DNA of 37,790 bases. It comes from Actinomortierella ambigua (taxonomy: Eukaryota > Mortierellomycota > Mortierellomycetes > Mortierellales > Mortierellaceae). The notes under the pieces are model-generated. The model saw only the letters and a list, made by a program, of their open reading frames with translations, was not told the DNA's origin and searched no databases. Each line of letters starts with the position of its first letter. Within the stretch, counting starts at the first letter, position 1. The stretch is taken from contig JAAAJB010000344.1 of NCBI GenBank assembly GCA_016098155.1, positions 1-37,790 on the forward strand, written 5' to 3'. Both the position numbers and the translations under genes were made by a program. Below, piece by piece: positions 24,860-35,017 of the stretch.

Positions 24860-27070
24860 ATGTCCTCCGTCAAGCAAGAGTCTCATGTCAATGTCCCTTA
24901 CAAGGCTCTCACCATCGCTGGAAGTGACAGCGGAGGGTAATAGAACAACACTCCTCTTGCGCTATATTCATAAGAGATGGATCAGTCAGCGCAACGGCTT
25001 CCAAGGTTACTAACGATGGGCCACGTTGCTACCTCCATAATTCATTTTTACCACGCAGGGGTGCTGGCATCCAGGCGGATCTCAAGACCTTCACTGCTCT
25101 GGAGACATTCGGTACATCGGTCATCACGTCCCTGACCTCGCAAAACACACTCAAGGTCGACGGTATCCACCCTGTCCCAGCCAACTTTGTCGCTCAGCAA
25201 CTCGAGGCGGTCCTGTCCGACATTGGCACAAACGCCATCAAGACTGGCATGCTCTGCAATGCAGAAATCATCCATGCCGTGGCCAAGACACTTTGCAAGT
25301 TCTATCCCGAAAGCGCAAAAGGCCCCATCCAGAATTTGGTGGTCGATCCCGTCATGATTGCCTCGTCAGGCGCGGCACTGCTCGACAGCTCGGCCATCGA
25401 GACCCTCATCCAGGAAATCTTGCCTCTCTGCTTTGTCTTGACCCCAAACGTGCCCGAAGCAGAGTATATCCTCAAGAACGCCGCCGCTCAGACGAGTTCT
25501 ATCCGATCCCTGGAGGATATGAAGCTAGCTGCACGTGCACTCGCCAAGCTTGGACCCTCCATTGTCCTGCTCAAAGGTGGTCATCTGCCCTTTTTCAAGT
25601 CCACAGGCAAGGCGCTCACACCCGAACAGTTTGAGACCATTGACGACCTCTCCATTGAGATGGAGGAGCTCGTGCTGATCGACTTGATCTATGACAGCCG
25701 CGACGACTCCTTTGAGGAACAGCACAAGGAGTTTTTGCGTACCTCCAGCACCCACGGCACCGGATGTACCCTCAGCGCTGCTATCGCCGCGTACCTGGCA
25801 CAGGGTCTTGAAGGTAAGTCTGGTTTTCTCAGTGCGAGGACATTGCGAGTGTGGGAAGAACAATGTCAATCTTAGTGAGCTAGCACTGATGCTCAGCCGT
25901 TCCATCCAAACATCCACAGTACACCACGCCATTAACAAGGCCGGTGGATATGTCCAGTCGGCCATCCGCGATGGCCTTACTGTAGGAAAGGGTAAAGGCT
26001 GCCTCAACCACTACCACCATGTTGTGCCGCGCTCCATTGAGAGGTTAGTCTTTATTTTTTTCTCTACCCATGGCTCAAATCCATTAGATCGTGACTATCA
26101 TCCGACTTGATATCTAAACATTGGGCTGTCTTTCTTTTATAGGCAAACAAAGTATAACCCTCACCCACTGGTGAACCACTTGCTGAGGGCTTGCGCCAAG
26201 GATTGGCACGAGTACACTCACCACCCATTTGTTCAAGGCATCCAAGATGGCACGCTGCCAAGAGAGAGCTTCATCCACTATATGAAGCAGGACTACCTGT
26301 TCCTGCAGACCTACGCACGTGCCCACGGCCTCGGCGCCTTCAAGGCCACTACGATGGCCGAGTCCAAGGCCTTTGCAGAGATTGTTCTCCACATTGCCCA
26401 TGAAAGTCAGCTACACATTAAGGTAAAGGGAGGGAGGGGGGAAAGGAGGGAAAAGAGGGAAAAGAGGGAATGGTTACTATCTTTCATGTGAAGAAAGAAG
26501 GAAAAGGGTCGTCGCATCCAACCTAACACGCTGGTAAAAATGCTGTGAATAGTACTGCGAGAGATGGGGCATCAACTACGAAGAGATGGTAGCGACACCG
26601 GAGAGCATGGCCAACGTGGCATACACGCGTTACGTGCTCGACATTGGCATGACTGGCGATCTGCTCGAGCTAGGCCTGGCCATTGCGCCTTGTTTGCTTG
26701 GCTACGGCCAGATTGGCAACCGTCTGTACAACGACCCAAACACCGTCCGCGGCGATGCCAACCCTTACTGGGAGTGGATTCAAGCCTACCATGCAGCGGA
26801 CTACCAAGGAGCTGTTGACCGAGGCATTGGTAAGTTGCTTCTGACAAGAAGCCGATCGGATCGGATCAGGATGGATGCTGTTTACTCTTCGCCCCTTCCC
26901 CTGCATTACTGAAACTTGCTTTTTCTTTTCACGCTCGTATAGCCAATATGGAGCGCCAGGCAGCGATCCAGCAGCCCTCGGAGCATCGCCTCAAGAAGCT
27001 GGAGGAAATCTTCCGGACGGCCACTCGTCTGGAGGTCTCGTTCTGGGACATGTCACTCCACCGCCTATAG
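24860..27070 (+). CDS. THI20: HMP/HMP-P kinase fused to TenA-type thiaminase II
   Basis: Phosphorylates the thiamine pyrimidine (HMP to HMP-P to HMP-PP) through a ThiD-type N-terminal domain and carries a TenA/thiaminase II C-terminal domain that salvages pyrimidine from degraded thiamine. Six exons (24860-24936, 25059-25813, 25920-26043, 26143-26422, 26553-26829, 26943-27070) give 546 residues; yeast Thi20 has 551. ThiD motifs: [11 protein letters not shown] plus [10 protein letters not shown] across intron 1, [28 protein letters not shown] and [14 protein letters not shown]. TenA motifs: [38 protein letters not shown] with the expected catalytic cysteine near 459, and a natural end at FWDMSL. 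The stop is followed by a 3' region carrying a TPP aptamer before the first AATAAA. Its partner THI6 diverges 565 bases upstream. Paralogues such as THI21/THI22 cannot be distinguished. Confidence 0.95.
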
Positions 27071-27160
27071 ATCAAAGCAGCATAAGCTGACTTCCTCTCT
27101 TTCTTCTTTTTTTTTTTCTCTTTACTCTTTACACAATTTTCATTCGAGTGGATTGTTCAA

Positions 27161-27349
27161 CAGCAAAACCGGGGGTCCTTGGTCTCCTCGTGTGTCCTCC
27201 TGCTGCAATCTTTTTTGAAAGAGAGTAGTGAGAGGTACCACGGCCCGGAGCCAGGGTGAGAAATACCCTTTGAACCTGAGGATTTGTCTTTCTCCTTGCA
27301 GAAGATGGTCCGCTACACGATAATGCGTGCGCTAAGGGAGTGTTTGCTG
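27161..27349 (+). ncRNA. TPP riboswitch aptamer in the probable THI20 3' UTR
   Basis: Thiamine pyrophosphate aptamer of THI-box architecture. P1: CAGCAAA (27161-27167) with TTTGCTG (27343-27349). P2: GGGT (27173-27176) with ACCC (27265-27268). P3: CCTTGG and CTCC (27177-27187) with GGAG and CCAGGG (27247-27256), one bulged T, and a long loop. J3/2 plus P2' reads TGAGAAATACCC, identical to the E. coli thiM aptamer, followed by the conserved TTTGAACCTGA (27269-27279). P5 is CACG-ATAATG-CGTG (27316-27329) with the usual ATAAT loop, then CGCTAAGGGA closing P4. Unusual: 36 bases separate CCTGA from P5. Of these, 27280-27311 form an extra hairpin (GGATTTGTCTT / AAGATGGTCC, one bulge, 11-base loop). 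It starts 91 bases after the THI20 stop and ends 60 bases before an AATAAA, so control through 3' UTR splicing or polyadenylation is inferred. Confidence 0.72.
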
Positions 27350-28389
27350 TCTTTTTTTTATCCATCTCGCACCTTCTTCTTCTTCTTACTCTACACTCGC
27401 TGCTCAATGAATAAAACCAATTTACAGCATGCCGTTCTTTGGCTTCGCCAGTGAAAGTCGTTACATGTCATACAGGCCAGTATTATGTGTCGTAAAAAAG
27501 TACTTTTTTTTATTTCAACCTCCTCCATACTCCCCCTGTCATTACATGGCCAATCGAACAGAAAAGCAACGTCCAGCAGTTGCTGATGTGTCCACTGCTG
27601 TCCTGTTGAAACCCTGTCAGAAAGCAACACAAGATCTGATGTTAATGACTTGAATCCAATAAAAAAACACGCGGTTCCGGCATGAACTCAAGGGAGGTGG
27701 GTGTGTGTGAATGTGGAAGCATCAGTGTAGACAGAATAATCCGCAAATGTTCTCTCAGAGTAGCGATTCTATATTGTTCATCTTCTGCGTCAAGTTGAAA
27801 AGGGATCAAGACAATGAATAAACACTTACAAGTATGAGAGGAAGTTGTGGAGATTCTTCAAAATCAACACTTGTTGGCTTCTTATACTCGTTGCTTGTGG
27901 TGGTGGCTTGCATGGTTGATTGATTGATTGATTTGAATCAGACTCTCGATTTTTCGTCGTTTTGGTGGCTTGGACATGTCAACGTGATTCCAACAGAGCA
28001 GCCAGAAGAAGGTTACATGTGTTGTCCGTGCAAATTTGCTATCGCACATGTAATTAGCACGTTCCTCACAACGCTGGGACGCCTTCTATCGACGTCGACA
28101 TCCCGTTGCCAGACTGCAACAGACGCACATCCTCAAGAATACTCATTGCATGTGCCTGCGATCGTTTGACTGGCCCACGCAAATCCTGATATGTTCGATG
28201 ATTGGAGTGTACACTCGAGCTTCGGTCGTGCTGTCTAATTCCCTGTAACGGTAAAACAGTGCAGTTTCTTCGTCACCTCTCTCGAGTTCCTTTTTTCTCA
28301 TAATTATTTTTAAACAAACACTCTATTCTATAAACAGACCTGGAATGTATGGGAGAAGAAGAAGGAGAAAGAGAGAGAGAACGCCGATC
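27350..28389. other. Convergent 3' region between THI20 and TMEM164
   Basis: About 1 kb with no supported protein gene. It holds the two AATAAA signals above, a possible 3' splice site (AATTTACAG at 27419-27427), and a short TGAT repeat near 27917-27935. Open frames on either strand (longest about 80 codons) have no recognisable motif. It is probably the extended 3' UTRs of the two convergent genes. Confidence 0.5.
27410..27415 (+). terminator. AATAAA polyadenylation signal downstream of the aptamer
   Basis: First AATAAA after the THI20 stop; none occurs between the stop and the aptamer. THI20 transcripts ending here would contain the whole aptamer. A second AATAAA is at 27658-27663, leaving room for alternative ends. 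Confidence 0.45.
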
Positions 28390-30071
28390 TTACAAAATTT
28401 TGGCCTTGATTTGTTTATCAGCCAAGACCGCATTACCGAGAGTGTTCTTATCGTTCTCGGGGAGTTTGCGACGAGGTAGAATCATGATGACAACCTCGAT
28501 AAAGAAGTAGCGGGACATGGTCAGGAAGACACAGAACGCGTACATGACGGGGCGGTACCAACGGCCAAACTGCTGCAGGATGCCCGGTGGTGGAACGAGG
28601 AGATAGTTGAGGTTCTCACCCTTCAGCAGCGCAAAGGACGACAAGATCAGCGAATGGTACAGCGCAAAGAAAGAGAACGACATCAAGGCCACAGACATGG
28701 ACACAGGCCAGACAACATAGCGGTTAGACCAGACCATGTAGAACGGTGCTAGCAGCAACAGGTAGTGTTCTTTTTTTTTGGGAAAGAGGGGGGATGTTTT
28801 AGTACGTCCAGCCTTGTTATGGAGGGGGAGAAATGAACGAAAGGGGTCAAAAAAGGGAAAATAGAGAGGAGAGAGAGAGTAACGGACAAGGGGGGGGATG
28901 GACCGTGCGCTGTGTACTCTTTTTTGTCTTATTAGGACAAGACAATAGCCATGTAGTAGCTCCAAACGTACCGATGTAAAAGTTTTCAATCTCGAGGAAG
29001 AGATTGTAGTCGCGCAGATCGGGCGCCAAGATGGCGAGCATCCTAGAAAAGGAGAATTAGAATTGGATCACCAATTAGGGTTTCATGTGGATCACCACCC
29101 CCCACGAGGCGATAGGGGGGAGTTTGCGACTTTTTGAGTAAAGCGTTTTTGTCAGCGAGTATGCATCGGACCCACAAATCTTGAAAAGAACAAGGTTGTT
29201 GAGTACGCTCAAAGTACGCTCAAAGTACGCTCAAAGTCAAATCCATCTCTGTATGCTCTGAAATCCTCTTGACATGTAACAGGGCCAGAGAGTGAGAGAG
29301 TGAAAGAGGGAGAGACTTACGTTCCCCACATAATGTGAAAGTAAACATTGAGTAGGACATGCGGCCAGCGCTTTTCCTTGGGTCCAGCCAGGATGGTGAT
29401 CAACAGAAGCGCGCTCACATGGCAAGGTTGAAGGAGGTAGATCAAGCCTCCACGGGTCCACTTGTGCCAGACAGTCAACAGCAACGACCCAATCAGGGTT
29501 ACCATGACTGCAATCTCAATCTTGGACTTTTTCTTGGGTGGTCGATACTTGTCGAACAACTGTGCAATGGGCGATCTATTCGATTTTTTATCGGCAATGT
29601 TGTTTTTCTCTTAGAAACCTCAGCTACCATGTTATCATTCCCCTCCGCCCCCCCCCCCATATTGAAAAGCAAGAGGAAAGAAACAAAGCAAGGCGAGGTC
29701 GCGCGATTATTAGCACCGGTGGTTGGTTGGATCCACCACATACCCTGGAAAGAGGGCCCGCTTGTAAAAGTAGGCCGCCGAGAGGAAGAAGAGCGCGTTG
29801 AAGGACAGAAACTCGAGCACGTGGCGACGAGGCGATAGATACCTAGCCATACCAACCGAAGGAAGAAGAGGAAAGGGGTGGAAGGAAGGAGGAATGGTTG
29901 AATAAGTCTAAACTGCTGCTGGTGAGGATGAGAGTAGTGAGAGAGAGAGCGATATGGGATAGCGGTGTGGCGTTGGTGTTGGTACCATGATCCCTTGAGT
30001 GAGCTCCTCCAGTCCGTCTCGAAAGGCATCTCTGCTGCGATAGCCAGCAGCCAGTCTCCAGGAAAGTCCAT
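28390..30071 (-). CDS. TMEM164: TMEM164-family membrane acyltransferase
   Basis: Polytopic membrane protein of the TMEM164 family; the human member is reported to transfer C20:4 acyl chains to ether phospholipids and to promote ferroptosis. Five exons (30071-29986, 29842-29744, 29575-29321, 29042-28972, 28769-28390) give 296 residues; human has 297. Shared features in order: IYLLQPCHV with the Cys-His pair at about 113-114 (human IYLLNPCHL, where the Cys is the proposed nucleophile), a Leu/Glu-Ile-Glu-Phe-Tyr-Ile segment before an extracytoplasmic helix (FLEIENFYI, human FELEIYYI), APFYMVW, LNYLLVPPPG (human LNNMLCP) and FGRWYRP (human YGPWYR). Several hydrophobic helices are evident. Exon 3 is entered at the AG at 29577-29576, because the nearer CAG breaks the frame. 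The last intron ends in a purine-rich AAAAAG with a good TACTAAAAC branch site. It shares a 210-bp promoter with BRF1. Confidence 0.87.
29202..29234. repeat. 11-bp tandem repeat, three copies, in a TMEM164 intron
   Basis: Three perfect tandem copies of AGTACGCTCAA followed by a partial fourth, inside the TMEM164 intron between the exons ending at 29321 and starting at 29042. No function is apparent. Confidence 0.85.
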
Positions 30072-30281
30072 TGCTGATGTGGTCAGTCGTTGATGGTGTG
30101 AACAAGGTTGATGGAAAAAAAAAGAGGAAATCGTATTATTCCTCTTTCTCCACTTTCTTCAGCCTTGATTGATCACGTGGAGACAACGAGCAAAAAATGT
30201 TTGTTGCTGCAAACCACCACTCTCTTTCCTCCCATTTGTGCCCCTTCCCCTTTCTTGCACTTTAATCCTCCCTGTTGAACC
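30072..30281. promoter_or_regulatory. Compact bidirectional promoter of TMEM164 and BRF1, with a CACGTG box
   Basis: Only 210 bases separate the divergent start codons. A palindromic CACGTG E-box lies at 30174-30179, roughly central, preceded by TTGATTGAT. The BRF1 side is C/T-rich up to the ATG. CACGTG is a common bHLH site in fungi; that it acts here is inference from position. Confidence 0.45.
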
Positions 30282-33200
30282 ATGGCCTGCCCATTCTGTG
30301 GCGCATCCAGCATCGAATACGATGGCACTCAAGGCAATGCTACCTGCACAACCTGTGGCGCTGTACGTCATGTTTAGGAGAAACCCACGACAAACTAGGT
30401 GCCTTGTTCTCTTGTGAATGGAATCTAATATTGTTTTTGGTCATGTTGAATAGGTCCTGGAAGAAAACACAATTGTTGCAGAGGTTACCTTCAGCGAGAG
30501 TGCGGGAGGAGCAGCCTCGGTTGTAGGAACATTCGTTGCCGAAGGAAAAGGTCGGTAGCAATAGTCTTATCAGGACCATTGACGATCAGAATCTATCTCT
30601 CATCAGCAGTACACACACTTCACCAGAATCTTTCATCTCACTATGGGAAAAAAAAACATCGCCTTTCTTCTTTCTACCCTATCATGAATATCAGCTGGCA
30701 TTAGATCGGCTGGCCCTGGGCGACGTCAAACAAGCCAAGAGTCCAGGGAGAGGACCTTGGAAAACGCACGACGAAAGATTCAGAACATGGCGGTTGCGTT
30801 GCGTCTGAACGAGCATCATGCCGAAGTGGCGCAGCGATACTTCAACCTTGCAATCTCCAACAACTTCATCCAAGGTCGACGAAGTGACCATGTTGTCGCT
30901 TGCTGTCTTTACATTGTGTGCCGTATGGAGAAGACGCCCCACATGTTGATCGATTTCTCCGAGCTGCTACAGGTACGAGTCAACAAGGAAGAAAAAAAAA
31001 CGTGGGCTGAGCAATTTGCATTTTATTGCGCCCAAAAGATAACAAGAGGGATTTCGAATTTACAGCATTGCCCTGACACTGTCCCCCCTTTTTATGCTTA
31101 CCGCTCAACTTGCGGATGGATAGATGAACGTATTCAAGCTAGGAGTAACTTTCCTACATCTTTCCAAGCAACTCAACCTTCGGCTCCCATTGGTCGACCC
31201 CTCGCTCTATATTTCTCGATTTGCAGCCATGTTGGACTTTGGCGAGGATACCCATCGTGTGGCACATGACGCTCTGCGTCTCGTCTCTCGTATGGACCGC
31301 GATTGGATTCGAACAGGCCGTCGACCTGCTGGTATCTGTGGCGCATGTCTGTTGATTGCCGCACGTATGCACCACTACCGCCGTTCCCAGAAGGAAATTA
31401 TCCAGGTCGTGAAGATTGGCGAGGCGACTCTTCGGAAACGGTATGTTCCCAACCCTATCTGGCTCCATCATTCAATCACTTTTTTTTCCCTTCCCTCTCT
31501 GAGATAGCTTGTACTCATGTATTCCCATATCTCTCTCTCTATCTCCTGTCCTTTTATAGTCTGGATGAGTTTGCTGTCACGGCTTCTGGACAACTTTCTG
31601 TAGCCGACTTTCGAGAGATGTGGCTGGAGGACGCGGCTGATCCACCATCATTTGCAAAGGCTAGGAAACGCCACTTTGAGGAAGGAGAAATCACAACCAC
31701 ACAGGACGGTCAAACACACATCACCAAACGTCGAGGCTCACGCATCATCCATAGGGGCTCAATTTCTGCACCTCGACCGGGACAGGAGCAACCAGCAGAT
31801 GCAGCCGCAGCAGCAGCAGCAGCAACAGGCACAACTGAGACACAACCCCAGGGTCAAGGAACGCTGTCAACCATCGCCGAAGTCTCTGCACATGGCGCAA
31901 CGGAGGAAAGTGCATCGAGAGCCGATAATCAAGAGGAAGAGATGCAGGAGGAGCAGGAGCAGGAGGAGCGGGGGGATGCCGAAGACGAGGAAGAAGGGGA
32001 TCACGAGGCGAAGGTGAAAGCGGAAGACGCCAACAGCCAGATCCCCAAAGCTGAGCAGCTCGAAGAAGAACAAGCAGCGGCTGAAGAGGAGGAAGTCGAG
32101 ATGGAGATACTAGAGGAAGTGGAGGAGGAGTTTGAAGATGAGATGCTGGAAGAGATGGACGCTGTAATGAACGATCCATACATGAAGCAAGAAAGCGATC
32201 GGTTGGATGGTAAGTTGGCGTCAATTTGTTTTCCACAAAGAGAAAGAGAGGCAAGACCATATCTTTTCCTATGGAGGTCGTTCACTAACGCACTTTCTAT
32301 CATACTTTGCTTCTATTGATAGCCGAAGATGAAGCTCGCAAGTTGATCCCCTTTGAGCCTCTAGAAGATGTCGACGACGACGAGATTGAGAGCATCATTT
32401 TGAACGACGATGAGGTTCGTGTCAAGACCCAAGTCTGGTTGGAACTTAACAAGGACTACCTTCGCGAACAGGAACAGAAGCGTGTCCGCATCGAAATGGA
32501 GAAGAAGATGGGCATCTACCACAAGAAAGGAGTAAGTTTTTTTTGGAGGGGGTGATGAGAGGGGCTGCGTGAAATGATTTGTCAACGCGATTGTTGTGTT
32601 ACCTAACTCGACGGTCCTTTGTGCTGCTCTTTGGTGAAAACAACAAACAACAGCGCAAAAAGAACAAGCGGAACCAGCATCAACAGTCCAGTTCGGTGGC
32701 CGAGGCAGGCAGGTTACTCCTAGCACCCAAGCTGCCAAAGCAAAAGTCCAAAAAGATCAACTATGAGGCGTTGGAAAGCATGGATGACCTGTTTGACACA
32801 AAGCCCAACTTTAGTCGCCATGGATCGCCAGCACCAATGAAGTCTATCTTTGAAGAGCCCTCGCTCAGCACAGGCGGGTCGGCCTATGGTGCGGGCGGCG
32901 TTGGTACACCTGGCACTGGTACACAAGGATCGTCTACATCGCGACATGGGTCAGTGTCGCGAGAAGGTTCGGCTCGACCCCCAGGACGACTGTCGTCGTT
33001 GAGCCGGATGATCAAAAGCAGCAGTGGTGGTAGTCGACCCAAATTCTCATCAGGTGGCTCGGTGACGACGCCCATGGGGAGCAGATCCATTTCGCGTGAA
33101 CCTTCTGTACTTGGAACACGGCCGACCGACGGCAGGGAGCCAGGAGCAGGAGGAAGAGCAGTTATGCTGGATGACGAGGATGACGAGGATGAGATTGCAC

Positions 33201-33442
33201 CACCACCAGCCAGCGCCCATCGCCAGCGCGAGATGGCGGCTGCTGCTGCGGCTGCAAGCCAACAAAAGCAGCAGCAACAGCAGCAGCAGCAAGGTGTTGG
33301 CGAAGAAGAGGAGGAGATTATCGAGGAGGAAGAGGAGGATGGTGGTGCTTGGAGCTGGCAGAAGCAGATGGGCTATGACCAGGTAGATGAGATGGACTAC
33401 GCCGATGAGTACGATCAGTATAACGACTATGAAGACGACTGA
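30282..33442 (+). CDS. BRF1: TFIIIB subunit BRF1 (RNA polymerase III initiation factor)
   Basis: TFIIB-related factor that joins TBP and Bdp1 in TFIIIB to recruit RNA polymerase III to tRNA and 5S genes. Seven exons: 30282-30362, 30454-30550, 30695-30972, 31124-31440, 31560-32209, 32323-32531, 32654-33442; about 806 residues. N-terminal zinc ribbon CPFCG...CTTCG (Cys 3, 6, 22, 25), then [13 protein letters not shown], two cyclin folds ([85 protein letters not shown]-like ATLRKR), and the Brf1 homology/TBP-binding block ([22 protein letters not shown] then [25 protein letters not shown]), then SKKINYEAL. Between the cyclin repeats and the homology block lie Ala-rich and long Glu-rich stretches. 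The C-terminus has polyQ and acidic runs. The exon 2/3 junction has an equally in-frame alternative (30554/30705), giving 804 residues. Confidence 0.95.
33260..33292 (+). repeat. CAG/CAA repeat encoding polyglutamine in BRF1
   Basis: In-frame run of Gln codons (CAA, CAG) interrupted by one AAG, giving [11 protein letters not shown], directly after an Ala-rich GCN stretch. Length polymorphism between strains is likely. Confidence 0.85.
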
Positions 33443-33983
33443 CGGGTTCGTATTTGTAATCAAATTTGCTCCATAAATGTAAATGTCAATAATAACAAGC
33501 TTAATAAGCTGTCAGCATTAGTGAGGGATCCAACTTAAGCAGACGCCCTCAGACCTCGTTGTTCCTGAACCCCCCCCCTCCTCCCCTGGCTCTCACATTG
33601 CAATTTTCGGCCATACAAGTGTGGGTTGCAGGAGGGGCATTGTAGTGAATAGATGATGAAGTGGAACTACGGTGGCTGCTAGTGGGCCATCAGCTACGTT
33701 TGAGTGTCTCACTCTCTCGAGTGCATTTCTGATCAACAGCTCTGTGCTCCCTTCAGACATACACACAATCACACTCTCATGACCAAAGAGACCAATGGTG
33801 GTATCGTCTACAATCGTTCTCTCAATCGAACAAGCTGTTCAGTCACGTACTCAAACTCAGAGACTGAGCGACACCCTCATCATCTCCTCGACTCTTTAAG
33901 AATGGAATCATCATATCGCACTTTGAAGTCCGAGGGGTGGCAACAGTCATGTTTTTTGTTCTTTTAGTTTGGAATGGAGGATA
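33443..33983. other. Intergenic region after BRF1
   Basis: A/T-rich 3' end of BRF1 followed by unannotated sequence. No gene, RNA or repeat recognised up to the start of the duplicated segment. Confidence 0.45.
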
Positions 33984-34471
33984 ATATGTGACCATGGTGA
34001 GTATGGTGATTGTCATCCAGGTAGAAGAACATTTGATTGATACCTCCTGTAGCTGTACCAATGGAAACGACGATGCACGCGCATGGATACCCAATCATAA
34101 CGAATGATGTATGAACGACGTGCCAAAAGCTTTGGGTCCTTCCATGTTCATAACAACAACAAGAAGGCATGACCGTATCATTGCCCAGTGCAATAGCCTG
34201 TGTTGAACCTGGCGTGTCAGGAACCTATGTGTATCCATGTCTTCCGCTGAAATTAGTCATCCAGGTCAAGACAAAAGAACAGAAGCATGGATGCTACCTG
34301 TCAACATATTGAGTAATTCGGCATGAATATCGTTGATTTATTGCAACAGAGGAGGAGCGAGATACATCTCAGTCCCCTCGATGGTGTAGGAGATTGAATG
34401 CACTTGATCGTATAATTATGGAGATTGTGAGTGGTTTCCGTGGCTCAAAGTGGTGTCCGCTGTTAGTGAAC

Positions 34472-34786
34472 CTACTTAGTGCAGCTGCACTTCCACTTAA
34501 CAAACTTTCCACTTCGAAGTCCATCAACGCAATCCTGGTATGTGTCACATCTTGCCCAGGCATGATTACCGTCCTTATCAACCAACCATGCCCATTGGCC
34601 ACGGGTATCGCAGGTTGCCCAACAAGTTTTCGACTTGGAACATTTGCCAGCGTAGTTGCGAGCATCACAGCTAATGCCCCCTGTTTCAACCTGCATGGGG
34701 CTCAAGCCGGCGGGCAAACTATCGGGTAAAGTCGTTCCGAATGCAGCTAGACCCATAGAGGCGATCAAAAAGAGCTTGCGAATCAT
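34472..34786 (-). CDS. Small secreted cysteine-rich protein, 104 aa (copy A)
   Basis: Single coding exon. The N-terminus MIRKLFLIASMGLAAFG is a clear signal peptide. An in-frame upstream ATG (34825) lies before the inferred leader splice site and is not used here. The mature part holds eight cysteines spaced C-x8-C-x5-C-x3-C-x20-C-x5-C-x13-C-x1-C, pointing to a compact disulfide-rich fold with four bridges; CWATCD and GQWAWLV form the core. I recognise no family; effector, wall or defence roles are all possible. A TATAAAA at 35011-35017 and a GTAAGT donor (34908) with an ATATAG acceptor (34801) suggest a 5' leader intron ending 15 bases before the ATG. A diverged second copy lies at 37086-37392. 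Confidence 0.75.
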   Translation of the reverse strand: MIRKLFLIASMGLAAFGTTLPDSLPAGLSPMQVETGGISCDARNYAGKCSKSKTCWATCDTRGQWAWLVDKDGNHAWARCDTYQDCVDGLRSGKFVKWKCSCTK

Positions 34787-35010
34787 AGCGCGATATGTGG
34801 CTATATTCAGCAGATCTGGTGTCAAGCGATGAACATTTGGATTGCACTGTGAATTTTCCTGGATATCTGTGTAAACTGCTTCAGGGAATAGCTGGTCCTG
34901 ACTTACCTATAGATTGCTTGGTGTATAGTGTAAGTGTATATGGGCAGTATGGCTGTTGCTTTTGGCGAACGTGTGTGCTGTGAAGACCTTGCTATCGACG
35001 ACGTTGACCC

Positions 35011-35017
35011 TTTTATA
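35011..35017 (-). promoter_or_regulatory. TATA box of secreted-protein gene copy A
   Basis: TATAAAA on the minus strand, within GAGTATAAAAGGGTCAACGTCG-like sequence that recurs in copy B. It is 225 bases upstream of the ATG, which fits a leader exon of about 75 bases plus the inferred 107-base leader intron. Confidence 0.5.

Noticed and set aside
27429..27653. 74-codon plus-strand frame that could be a gene controlled by the TPP aptamer
   Set aside because: No recognisable motif or coding character. It contains AATAAA at its end and lies between convergent genes, so it is better explained as 3' UTR.
33964..34170. 68-codon minus-strand frame with several cysteines and histidines in duplication copy A
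   Set aside because: The matching part of copy B has indels that break the frame. Divergence looks like untranslated sequence downstream of the secreted-protein gene.
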